From NCBI RefSeq assembly GCF_001570625.1, contig NZ_BBQT01000012.1, forward strand, positions 24,625 to 88,624: a stretch of 64,000 nucleotides of DNA. Reading direction: 5' to 3'. The first letter of the stretch is position 1. The number at the start of each line of letters is the position of its first letter. Below are positions 36,014 to 43,865 of the stretch, piece by piece. Position numbers and translations under genes: made by a program. The notes below the pieces were generated by a model. It had not been told where the DNA came from and ran no database searches. It saw only the letters and a program-made list of their open reading frames with translations. Source of the stretch: Syntrophomonas wolfei subsp. methylbutyratica (GTDB lineage Bacteria > Bacillota > Syntrophomonadia > Syntrophomonadales > Syntrophomonadaceae).

Positions 36014-37384
36014 ATGAAAAAAGTAGCTTTTCATACCCTGGGATGCAAAGTAAACCAGGTGGAAACAGAACAACTGAAGGAAAAGTTCATACAAAGAGGC
36101 TATCAACTGGTAGACTTCAATGAAAGTGCGGATTTGTACATCGTCAACACCTGCACCGTGACCCACAGCAGTGACCGCAAATCCAGGGCTATGCTGCGCC
36201 GGGCCGCCAGGAGGAATCCAGGAGCGCTGGTCGTTGCTACGGGTTGCCTGGCCCAGGTAGATGCCGCGCAACTGGCGGCCATACCCGGACTGAATCTAAT
36301 AGCAGGCAGCCAGCAAAAAGAAGATATTCTCGATTTAATTGAAGGACAGGTCATCAGCAGGAGCGAGTCGGAGCCCCTTGTTGTATGCCCACCGCTGGTG
36401 GCGGAAAAGAAACTGCCCCCGGTTATCTATTCTAAGCGGCATGAAAGATCCCGGGCTTTTGTCAAGATTCAGGATGGATGCCAGAGTTATTGTTCTTACT
36501 GCATCGTTCCTTTTGCCCGCGGTCCTTCCCGGAGCAAACTGCCGGAGGATGTGGCAGCCGAGTTGCAGCAACTGGTGGATCTGGGTTATCACGAAATAGT
36601 ATTGACCGGTATTCATACCGGGCTTTATGGAAATGACCTGGAAGATTGGAACCTTAGTAGATTGCTGCGATTGCTTTTCGCCAGGGTGAAAGGTGATTAC
36701 CGTATCAGGCTGAGTTCCCTGGAGCCTGTGGAGATAGACGAGGAGTTGCTGGAGATGGCAGCCGGTGGAGAAAGACTTTGCCGTCACTTTCACATCCCCT
36801 TGCAGAGCGGAAGCAGCCGCATATTGCGAGCCATGAACCGCCGTTATGACCGGGAATTCTATTACAAACTGGTTCAGGATATAGTGCAGAGGGTGAATGG
36901 AGTGGCCATAACCGCCGATGTAATGGTGGGCTTCCCCGGTGAAGAAAAAAAGGATTATCAGGATACCCTGGCTTTGTTACAGGATTTACCCCTTTTGGAC
37001 TTGCATGTATTCAAATACTCAAAACGACCGGGAACGGCCGCCGCTAAAATGGAGCCTCAGGTCAGTGACAGGGAAAAAGAAATGCGAAGTACCGAACTAA
37101 TACAACTGGCTGAAGCAAAAAAGCGGAGTTTCATAAACCGGCAACTGGGACAGGAACTGGAGGTGCTGGTAGAGCAGAGGGTAGGAGAAGACTCTTTCCG
37201 GGGTCTTAGCGATAACTATTTAGAACTGGAGTTTTCTTCCCCCCGGGAACTGACCGGTGAGCTGACCGGAGAACTGGTCATGGTCGAGCTGGAGGCTATG
37301 GAAAACAGCATCGCCCGGGGGAGGCTATTATATGGCTCTTTTCTAATAGAACCCTACTGCCACGATACTCACCAGGAAGGATAG
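36014..37384 (+). CDS. mtaB: tRNA (N6-threonylcarbamoyladenosine-37-C2) methylthiotransferase
   Basis: Radical SAM methylthiotransferase of 456 residues converting t6A37 to ms2t6A37. The N-terminal MTTase domain begins AFHTLGCKVNQVE, and its second and third cluster cysteines are in VNTCTV and ATGCLAQ. The radical SAM cysteines are C156, C160 and C163 in CQSYCSYC, and a TRAM domain lies at the end. An ATG at 35996 is in frame, but GGGAG at 36003 favours 36014. The 3' end overlaps a small antisense gene by 42 bp. Confidence 0.94.
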   Translation: MKKVAFHTLGCKVNQVETEQLKEKFIQRGYQLVDFNESADLYIVNTCTVTHSSDRKSRAMLRRAARRNPGALVVATGCLAQVDAAQLAAIPGLNLIAGSQQKEDILDLIEGQVISRSESEPLVVCPPLVAEKKLPPVIYSKRHERSRAFVKIQDGCQSYCSYCIVPFARGPSRSKLPEDVAAELQQLVDLGYHEIVLTGIHTGLYGNDLEDWNLSRLLRLLFARVKGDYRIRLSSLEPVEIDEELLEMAAGGERLCRHFHIPLQSGSSRILRAMNRRYDREFYYKLVQDIVQRVNGVAITADVMVGFPGEEKKDYQDTLALLQDLPLLDLHVFKYSKRPGTAAAKMEPQVSDREKEMRSTELIQLAEAKKRSFINRQLGQELEVLVEQRVGEDSFRGLSDNYLELEFSSPRELTGELTGELVMVELEAMENSIARGRLLYGSFLIEPYCHDTHQEG

Positions 37385-37459
37385 GATTACCAGTCCAACC
37401 AGGATATAAACCAACTTTTTTTGCCGGGGGTTGCGCATACCTTTGTTCATAAAACCCAT
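37343..37459 (-). CDS. Small single-pass membrane protein (38 aa)
   Basis: The minus strand reads a 38-residue peptide. A basic N-terminus (MNKGMRNPRQKK) is followed by one hydrophobic helix (LVYILVGLVILSFLVSIVAV). A GAGGGATGA lies about 8 bases before the ATG. Size and layout recall the tiny membrane proteins of Firmicutes (DUF4044 or Prli42-like), but this is resemblance only. Its end overlaps mtaB on the opposite strand. Confidence 0.5.
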   Translation of the reverse strand: MGFMNKGMRNPRQKKLVYILVGLVILSFLVSIVAVGFY

Positions 37460-37497
37460 CTTTAAATCATCCCTCATTTAAATTTTATAAATGCTTT

Positions 37498-37821
37498 GAT
37501 GTCACTGCAAAAAGTTATAAATATGCATTAGCTTGCATAAATATACCGCTCGCAGTCTTCGCATGGGCAACACCTGCGGCTTGTCTCGTGGCTCAAGGGG
37601 TGCCGCGCTGATCTCCCATCCTGGTCACAACCTTAATAGTGACACCCGCAGGGTGGAACACCAGGAGTACCCGCAGGGTGATAGCGCTCTCGCGACGTCC
37701 TGTCGCTCTCCCCCTTTCGCCTGCTCGCCTTCGCCGGGTGTTGCATCCATGCTTCGCCAACGCTCGCTTTGTATATTTATGCAACCCTCATGCAACAAAA
37801 GGGGTTTTTGCAGTAGAGTCA
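37498..37821 (+). mobile_element. Family I element, long copy C (324 bp, with nested REP-like insert)
   Basis: Nearly identical to copy A over both ends and the core. Relative to copy A it has about 53 extra bases at 37628-37682 containing two CACCCGCAGGGTG-type palindromes. Perfect 8-bp direct repeats ATGCTTTG flank it at 37491-37498 and 37821-37828. Confidence 0.78.
37628..37682 (-). repeat. REP-like palindrome pair nested in copy C
   Basis: Two near-palindromes of the form CACCCGCAGGGTG are separated by about 14 bases. The segment matches 7692-7746 in reverse complement with a few substitutions. It is absent at the same place in copies A and B. Confidence 0.65.
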
Positions 37822-37936
37822 TGCTTTGCATTATCTTTATTACTTTATGCCAAAATCATATCATAAACAATCTGTAATTGCGCGTCAAATTAATCAGCGC
37901 CAATACCATTTAACAGCTCAACCAGCCAAAATATCA

Positions 37937-37970
37937 AAGAGTCTGGTAAAGCTTTACTTACCAGACTCTT
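37937..37970 (-). terminator. Hairpin downstream of rpsU
   Basis: Perfect 13-bp stem AAGAGTCTGGTAA (37937-37949) / TTACCAGACTCTT (37958-37970). Only a weak T-rich stretch follows on the minus strand. Confidence 0.6.
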
Positions 37971-38043
37971 AAAACATCTTTATTCTATTATCGTTCTGGC
38001 ACTGGAAACACCGTAGTTGCTGAATTTCAGCGATTGAGCGGTA

Positions 38044-38220
38044 TTAGAATCTTTTCTTTTTGCGGGCCGCTTCTGATTTTTTCTTTTTCTTAATACTCGG
38101 TTTTTCATAGTGTTCATGTTTCCTAATATCTTGTAAAACCCCTGCCTTCTGACAGGAACGTTTAAATCTCTTTAAGGCACTGTCAAGGGATTCGTTTTTC
38201 CCGACTTTTACTTCGCTCAT
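38044..38220 (-). CDS. rpsU: 30S ribosomal protein S21
   Basis: Basic 58-residue protein: [20 protein letters not shown] at residues 6-25, then [12 protein letters not shown] and a lysine-rich tail. This is the typical S21 sequence. GGGGAGGGAA precedes the ATG at 38220. The HIT gene lies upstream on the same strand, 77 bp away. Confidence 0.96.
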   Translation of the reverse strand: MSEVKVGKNESLDSALKRFKRSCQKAGVLQDIRKHEHYEKPSIKKKKKSEAARKKKRF

Positions 38221-38297
38221 TATTTCCCTCCCCTCAACCGACCAGCTTTAAGTAAATACCACTCTATTTTACTATTTAATATGCTTGGTAGTCAAGA

Positions 38298-38648
38298 TTA
38301 GCCTGGCGGCCAGGCCAGTTGCCTACCACCCAGCAAATGATAGTGCAGGTGTAAAACCGACTGACCTCCCCATTCTCCGCAGTTGTTTACCAGGCGATAA
38401 CCCTTGTCAGCTATGCCCAGCTCCCGAGCCAGTTTAGCCGCAGTCGTCTGAATGCAACCCAACAACTCTACATTTTCATTGGAAGCCTGATCCAGAGAAA
38501 CGATGTGCTCACGGGGGATTAGCAAAATATGTACCGGAGCAGCCGGATTGATATCCTTAATCGCCACTATTCTCTCGTCTTCATAAACAAGCTCAGCGGG
38601 AATCTCGCGGTTTACAATTTTGCAGAACAAGCAATCGCTTTTATTCAA
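38298..38648 (-). CDS. HIT-family nucleotide-binding hydrolase
   Basis: Histidine triad protein of about 116 residues. The active site is HLHYHLLGG near the C-terminus, and the N-terminal DCLFCKIVNREIPAE carries the Cys pair common in this Hint-like group. These proteins hydrolyse purine nucleoside phosphoramidates. An ATG at 38669 is in frame, but the GGAGGTGAGAAC between them positions the TTG at 38648 as the start. Probably co-transcribed with rpsU. Confidence 0.92.
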   Translation of the reverse strand: MNKSDCLFCKIVNREIPAELVYEDERIVAIKDINPAAPVHILLIPREHIVSLDQASNENVELLGCIQTTAAKLARELGIADKGYRLVNNCGEWGGQSVLHLHYHLLGGRQLAWPPG

Positions 38649-38981
38649 GTTCTCACCTCCATCAATCATAGTTTCTTTATGAGCTATGGTTTTGGAATCC
38701 GTTGCGGGTTCAAGTTAAATCAGATGATGCCTTAATTCTATCAGAAAATGCGCTTAAGTCAAAAGTTGTTTAGCGATAGAGATGGCGGTTTCCCTTTGCC
38801 AAAAAATACAATTCCCGGCCGGGCTATCAGTTTCAGCGACATAGTGGAGCAATTCTTGGTGATTTCCGGTCTAAAAAAATCTATCTTTCTCAAATTCTAC
38901 AACATAACGGTGTTCCTCTGCCACCTGCTTCATATATTTCTTTGATTAAAAAACAACGTCCCTTTGTATTTGCGGTATTTA
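38649..38981. other. Gene-poor AT-rich stretch
   Basis: Three short frames are partly open here, including one of about 74 codons on the plus strand (38780-39003), but none has a ribosome site or a recognisable family. It could be a decayed gene. Nothing else was identified. Confidence 0.4.
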
Positions 38982-39010
38982 TTGGGAGTGATCATGTTTT
39001 GTGATATGAT
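38982..39010 (+). promoter_or_regulatory. Candidate sigma-A promoter upstream of the DUF1963 fusion gene
   Basis: TTGGGA (38982-38987), 17-bp spacer, TATGAT (39005-39010), about 190 bp before the gene start. Confidence 0.45.
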
Positions 39011-39199
39011 GTTCTTACAAAATGATGTAAACAAAATCCGGTACGGTTATAATGAATATAGTTATATCACTGGAGAATTAAGCTCAGGAAGGTATTTTTT
39101 TATTATAATGAAGCACAGCCCTTGGCAACAGGAAGAGCGGGAGCTACTCAAATGGGAAACCATAATGTCTTTATTGGTTGGAAGGGGTGTTATTCTATA

Positions 39200-40579
39200 A
39201 TGACGGCATTAAATGATACTTTTGAGATTATTGTTAATGGACAGGTAATATCTTTCCCTATCGATAAACCGTTAATTGCGAATAAAATAAGGGATGAGGT
39301 TTATATCTATGTTCCTCTGGACTTCTGCAGTGAGACTCTGGGAGCCAGGGTGGAATGGGAAGAGATCGGTAAAACGCTAGCTATTCATCGTGACGGCCAG
39401 AGCGTAAAGATGCGTTTCGGGGATAATTTGGCTGAAATAAATGACGAAAAAATATGGATTGGGGACAATCTGGCCGAGATTGAAGAAGGGGTTGCGTTTC
39501 TTAACTATCCACTTCCCTGGCTGCGTATCGAAGAGGGAAATATCTATGTCTTGCTGCAAATGTTCAGCCGATTCCAGGGAATGACCATCAAATGGGAGCC
39601 GGGGGGGAAGCTATTGATTAGTGATGCGACTGTACTGGCCCTGGAAAGCAGACCGGCCTCAATAATTAACGGTTCTATAAAGGAAAGGGCCGGACAGGAA
39701 AAAGATATCTTGTACGAGGAGGTATCCCGGCTAATAGATAATAGTGGCCTGGACAGGGTAAAAGAAGATATAAAAGGCTATCTGATGGAATCCGTTCGCA
39801 TAAGGCCAAAAAGATGTGAAGAAGGCAATATAAGAATAGGAGAGTCTAAAATTGCCGGCATACCGGACCTGCCGTTTACTATGGAATGGCCATCAGTAAA
39901 GGGCAGACCGCTTTCTTTTATAGCCCAGTTAAATATGGAGGAACTGGCTGATATTTTGCCCCAAAATGAGCTCTTACCAGCAAAAGGCTGGCTTTATTTC
40001 TTCTATGATAATGAGGAACAGCCCTGGGGTTACCAGCCGGAGCATCGGGAACAATGGGAAGTCCTGTCTTTCGATGGTGACCCGGCACTGCTGGAGAGAA
40101 GAGCCTTTCCGGCTATGTTGCCTGATTATTGCCGTTTTATGCCCTACCGGCTGCAATTGGCCAGAGAGATATGTATTCCATCGATATGGTCTTTATACTA
40201 TCAAACCCTCAAATTAGGTTGGCAGGAGCAAGAATTGTACCGCAAGCTCGAACAGGAAATTGTCCGGCTTTACGGAGACCGGGATGAGTTTGCCCCGGTT
40301 TATCGTGTTATGGGACATCCAGGTATTATTCAGCATGATATGCAGCTGGAATGCCAGCAGGTTTGCAATGGTTTTGAACCTTATAACTTTAATGATCCCA
40401 AAGTGGCAAAAGAGTATGGAAAAGCATGGGATTGGATATTGCTAATGCAGGTGGATTCCGATGAGAGCAACAACGGTATGATGTGGGGAGATTGCGGCAG
40501 GCTCTACTTCTGGATACCCCGGCAGGCTCTGCGGGAAAAGGATTTCCAGCAGGTATGGACCATTCTCCAGTGCTATTAG
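39200..40579 (+). CDS. Copper amine oxidase N-like domain fused to DUF1963 (YwqG-like) protein
   Basis: A 459-residue protein in two parts. Residues about 10-140 look like one or two copper amine oxidase N-terminal-type domains (NGQVISFPIDKPLI, YVPLDFCSETLGARVEW, GKTLAIHRDG), normally found in exported proteins. Residues about 230-459 match DUF1963/YwqG: GRPLSFIAQLNMEEL, GWLYFFYDNEEQPWGYQP, WILLMQVDSD and GRLYFWIPRQALREKDF. No signal peptide is visible. The ATG at 39200 follows GGAAGGGG. Function unknown; YwqG relatives occur in phage- and toxin-linked polymorphic loci. Confidence 0.7.
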   Translation: MTALNDTFEIIVNGQVISFPIDKPLIANKIRDEVYIYVPLDFCSETLGARVEWEEIGKTLAIHRDGQSVKMRFGDNLAEINDEKIWIGDNLAEIEEGVAFLNYPLPWLRIEEGNIYVLLQMFSRFQGMTIKWEPGGKLLISDATVLALESRPASIINGSIKERAGQEKDILYEEVSRLIDNSGLDRVKEDIKGYLMESVRIRPKRCEEGNIRIGESKIAGIPDLPFTMEWPSVKGRPLSFIAQLNMEELADILPQNELLPAKGWLYFFYDNEEQPWGYQPEHREQWEVLSFDGDPALLERRAFPAMLPDYCRFMPYRLQLAREICIPSIWSLYYQTLKLGWQEQELYRKLEQEIVRLYGDRDEFAPVYRVMGHPGIIQHDMQLECQQVCNGFEPYNFNDPKVAKEYGKAWDWILLMQVDSDESNNGMMWGDCGRLYFWIPRQALREKDFQQVWTILQCY

Positions 40580-40795
40580 TAAGGAAATAAACTCTTTATG
40601 TCTATAGTAATTCCCTGTAATACCACTATTTTCATCGGTGGTTGTGGCCCCCGGCCATGGGGGGTTAGTAAGAAAATATACTTTTTGATGCTTAAGGATG
40701 AAGTTGTCAACAACCCCGTCCCTATGACAATAGTTTACATACATGGGGTGCAATGCTTGAAGTTGCACTTTATAAACATTATTTTTGCAAAGGGT
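40580..40795. other. Intergenic region with a shared 19-mer
   Basis: CGGCCATGGGGGGTTAGTA at 40652-40670 also occurs at 6674-6692. ACCAC at 40622 and GGTGGT at 40637 may form a small hairpin. No gene found. Confidence 0.4.
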
Positions 40796-40825
40796 AAAAA
40801 AGGAGCCGGGTGAATAACCCGGCTC
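40796..40825 (-). terminator. Intrinsic terminator of a tiny minus-strand unit
   Basis: Stem GAGCCGGGT (40803-40811) / ACCCGGCTC (40817-40825) followed on the minus strand by CC and TTTTTT (40796-40801). Confidence 0.85.
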
Positions 40826-40829
40826 TTTG

Positions 40830-40901
40830 CTATACCCCAAGTTTTTCCTTTAAAGCATCCTGCAATATTTCAAGTTTCTTTATCAAGTCCCGTTGTTTCA
40901 T
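40830..40901 (-). CDS. Very short ORF (23 aa) in a complete transcription unit, or small RNA
   Basis: The minus strand reads ATG AAA CAA CGG and continues for 23 codons (MKQRDLIKKLEILQDALKEK, then LGV, stop), an amphipathic helix. GAAGGGCGG lies 11 bases before the ATG. A promoter and an intrinsic terminator frame it tightly. It faintly resembles the first helix of Spo0E-like phosphatases but lacks their conserved second helix. It could be a regulatory RNA instead. Confidence 0.45.
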   Translation of the reverse strand: MKQRDLIKKLEILQDALKEKLGV

Positions 40902-40929
40902 GTCTTATGTACCGCCCTTCTTATTTCCT

Positions 40930-40959
40930 ATTATAATTATGCAAATTACTTAAAATCAA
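40930..40959 (-). promoter_or_regulatory. Promoter of the tiny unit
   Basis: Minus-strand TTGATT (40954-40959), 18-bp spacer, TATAAT (40930-40935). The predicted transcript to 40796 is about 130 nt. Confidence 0.65.
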
Positions 40960-41095
40960 TCATAAAATACTTCATTTATGCTTTTTGCCGGATATCGTAG
41001 CCTTGAAATAGGCAATTCATGCTATGGGGTTAAAAGTGGTTAAAGCATGTAGTCAGGGCGGGAAGCATATAATTTTATGAAGCTAAAGCCAATAT

Positions 41096-41155
41096 AGGGA
41101 CAGAAGCTGTAACAATGACAGGAAGCAGAAAGAACGTCCCCTTGCTTCCCCTTGT
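41096..41155 (+). repeat. Family III repeat, partial copy
   Basis: GGGACAGAAGCTGT and AAAGAACGTCCCCTTG resemble the units at 22851-22968. It lies directly upstream of yqfC. Confidence 0.45.
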
Positions 41156-41177
41156 TTCGAAAGGAATGATTATAAGA

Positions 41178-41456
41178 ATGGAGCGGCGCCGAGAATTATT
41201 AAACAAAGCCATGGCGGAATTCCTGGAACTGCCCGGGGACCTGGTGTTGGACCTGCCCAAAATAACTGTGGTGGGAAGAAATGAATTATATCTGGAAAAC
41301 CACCGGGGCATTATTGAGTACGCTTTAAATCGCCTGCGCATTAATCTTAGCCGGGGATTTCTGGAGATAGAAGGAGAAGAACTGCAGATAAAAACGCTCA
41401 TGCCGGAAGAAATGGGAATCAGCGGGGAAATTCATTCCATCAGGTTTTTGGATTAG
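41178..41456 (+). CDS. yqfC: Sporulation protein YqfC
   Basis: Protein of 92 residues of the YqfC/YabP family: LPGDLVLDLPKITVVGRNELYLENHRGIIEY. These are mother-cell sporulation proteins in Bacillus. An ATG at 41166 touches AAGGA; the ATG at 41178 is 12 bases away, so the start is not settled. It precedes yqfD, its usual partner. Confidence 0.85.
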   Translation: MERRRELLNKAMAEFLELPGDLVLDLPKITVVGRNELYLENHRGIIEYALNRLRINLSRGFLEIEGEELQIKTLMPEEMGISGEIHSIRFLD

Positions 41457-41474
41457 CTTGGAGGAGGAGAGAGT

Positions 41475-42698
41475 ATGTCCAATCGCTTTCTGAACCAGCT
41501 AGCTGGCATTATTAAGGTGAATTTACGGGGAGAGAGACCGGAAAAGATTATCAACCTCGCACTCAGCCGGGGAATACATATTTGGGATATAAAGAAAACT
41601 GATGATGGAATGCATATGAAGGTAAAAATCAGCGGTTTTGAGGCACTAGAAAATATCTGTGAGGAATATAACTATTCATTGGAAGTAATCAAGCAGGAAG
41701 GAGTTCCTTTTTTAAAGGGCCTTTTTGTTAGGCGCCTGGGATTCTGGGCCGGGGCGGTGATTTTTATTGCCGCCCTCTACTTTATGGCTTCATTTATCTG
41801 GTTTATTGATGTGAGCGGCAACCAGAAAGTAGACAAGAGCCGGATAATTATGACGGCAGCCAGGTATGGGGTATACCCGGGTGCTCCAAGATGGACCTTT
41901 AGCCGTAGTGAGGTTGAAGGAGCCATGCTGCGGGATTTGAACGAATTAGCCTATGTAAAAATTGATATTAAGGGGGTAAAGGCTACTATAGAAGTGGTGG
42001 AGAAAATATTCCCCCGTGAGGAGATTAGCGGACCTTGCCATATAGTGGCTGCCAAAGAAGGCGTAGTGGAAGAAGTGCTGGTTCTGGCTGGTGAGGCCCA
42101 GGTTGAGAAGGGTAAAGCTGTGTCCAAGGGAGATATTCTGATTTCTGGAGTGGTTTATCCCCAGAAAAACCCCTTTATGGAGGGAGTGGAAGAGGAATTG
42201 GAAGAAAAGCCTTCTCTGGTCAGGGCCCGGGGCCAGGTAAAAGCCCGGGTGTGGTATCAAGGATATGGAGAATGTCGTCTGCGTACAGAAAAAATACTTA
42301 TAAGCGGAAAGAAAAGTAGTGAGATAAAATTGGAGATAGGGGGTAAAACCATACCCCTCAAGAAAGCAAAAATAAAAAACTATGATTATTCTATTTCTGA
42401 AATGAAACAAAAGGAAATAAAAACTCCACTGGGATCGGTTCGAGTATATAAAACCTGCTGGCGGGAACAGCTTAAAAAAATAACAGTATATAATGAAGAA
42501 GAAGCACTATCTATTGCTCAGGAAAAGGCTATGAAAAGCCTCTTGAAGAAAATGGGGAAAGATAAGAAAATTGTTAATCAGAAAAAAAGGCTTTTATCAT
42601 CACCCAGTGATTCCATTATTAGAGTTCAGCTATCGGTTGAAACCATTGAAGATATAGCTCGGGCCGAACCTATAAATGTCAGTCCCAATGGCAATTGA
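41475..42698 (+). CDS. yqfD: Sporulation protein YqfD
   Basis: Protein of 407 residues. A transmembrane segment (LGFWAGAVIFIAALYFMASFIW) lies at about residue 90. A POTRA-like extracytoplasmic region (FIDVSGNQKVDKSRIIMTA) follows, and the remainder matches the YqfD family. In Bacillus it is a sigma-E controlled coat or engulfment-stage protein. GGAGGAGAG precedes the ATG. Confidence 0.9.
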   Translation: MSNRFLNQLAGIIKVNLRGERPEKIINLALSRGIHIWDIKKTDDGMHMKVKISGFEALENICEEYNYSLEVIKQEGVPFLKGLFVRRLGFWAGAVIFIAALYFMASFIWFIDVSGNQKVDKSRIIMTAARYGVYPGAPRWTFSRSEVEGAMLRDLNELAYVKIDIKGVKATIEVVEKIFPREEISGPCHIVAAKEGVVEEVLVLAGEAQVEKGKAVSKGDILISGVVYPQKNPFMEGVEEELEEKPSLVRARGQVKARVWYQGYGECRLRTEKILISGKKSSEIKLEIGGKTIPLKKAKIKNYDYSISEMKQKEIKTPLGSVRVYKTCWREQLKKITVYNEEEALSIAQEKAMKSLLKKMGKDKKIVNQKKRLLSSPSDSIIRVQLSVETIEDIARAEPINVSPNGN

Positions 42699-42767
42699 AT
42701 CTACCATATGATATAATAACAACGACCTTTGTACTCCGCTAAATAAACGGATAGAAGGTAGTTCCTT

Positions 42768-43790
42768 TTGCTTCGAGTGCAGATATTATTGGATGGATAT
42801 TTCGATAGGGGGACTGAATGTTTGTTAGAAAAGGAAAGTAGAATTGCCTTATCGGACAACCAGCAAGCAGCGATATTTTTTGGCCCCGGTGACGAAAATT
42901 TTCGCCATTTGCGGAGTATTTCCCCGGCAGAAATATATGCTCGGGGAGCAGAGCTATTTATTAAAGGCCAGGAAGATGATGTTAAGCAAAGCTTTGATTT
43001 GATTCAGAATCTGCTGGAGGTAGTGGACCGAGAACAGCAATTGAATATAAATGACATTGATTACCGTTACACGCTAATTAAAAAAGGAGAGAAGTCCAGG
43101 CATCAGGATATTGTATCCTCCCCGATTTTGAATACCGCCCGGGGCAAAGCTATCAAAGCTAAAACCCTGGGACAAAAGAAATATATCAAATCAATATTGA
43201 AGGATGATGTGGTTTTTGCCATCGGGCCGGCGGGAACGGGCAAAACCTACCTGGCGGTGGTAATGGCGGTCCGGGCCCTTAAACATAAAGAAGTGGAAAG
43301 AATAATTCTGGTGCGACCGGCGGTGGAGGCCGGTGAAAAACTGGGATTTTTACCGGGAGATTTTATTGAAAAAGTTAACCCCTATCTTCGACCTTTGTAT
43401 GATGGGCTTTTTGATATACTCGGGGTGGAAATAACTCAGCGCTATTTGGAGAAGAATATCATTGAAGTAGCACCCCTGGCCTATATGCGGGGGCGGACTT
43501 TGAATGATGCTTTTATAATTCTGGATGAAGCCCAGAATACCACCCCACAGCAGATGAAGATGTTTTTGACCCGTCTTGGTTTTGGCTCCAAAGCAGTCAT
43601 AACCGGCGATATAACTCAGGTGGATTTACCAAAAGAAGAGTATTCCGGTTTAATAGAGATTCAAAAGATTTTAGGACATGTTTCCGGGGTATCCTTTGAA
43701 TATTTGACTAAAGAAGATGTAATAAGGCACCCGCTGGTACAAAAGATTATAGATGCTTATGAAACTTACGAAGCCCTGGAAGGCCTCTAG
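42768..43790 (+). CDS. phoH: PhoH family ATPase
   Basis: Cytosolic PhoH-like NTPase of 340 residues. Walker A GPAGTGKTYLAV is at about 152-163, IILVRPAVEAGEKLGFLPGD follows, and Walker B FIILDEAQNTTPQQMKMFLTR is present. A KH-like N-terminus precedes it. Likely RNA-related helicase or regulator. TTG start with AAGGTAG upstream. Order yqfD-phoH-yqfF-ybeY is conserved in Firmicutes. Confidence 0.93.
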   Translation: MLRVQILLDGYFDRGTECLLEKESRIALSDNQQAAIFFGPGDENFRHLRSISPAEIYARGAELFIKGQEDDVKQSFDLIQNLLEVVDREQQLNINDIDYRYTLIKKGEKSRHQDIVSSPILNTARGKAIKAKTLGQKKYIKSILKDDVVFAIGPAGTGKTYLAVVMAVRALKHKEVERIILVRPAVEAGEKLGFLPGDFIEKVNPYLRPLYDGLFDILGVEITQRYLEKNIIEVAPLAYMRGRTLNDAFIILDEAQNTTPQQMKMFLTRLGFGSKAVITGDITQVDLPKEEYSGLIEIQKILGHVSGVSFEYLTKEDVIRHPLVQKIIDAYETYEALEGL

Positions 43791-43865
43791 AATCCCCTGG
43801 GGGTTGCGCGTAATGCGGGATAATAGGCCCACATTCAACTAGTGTTCTACTTGAGGAGCGTATAA

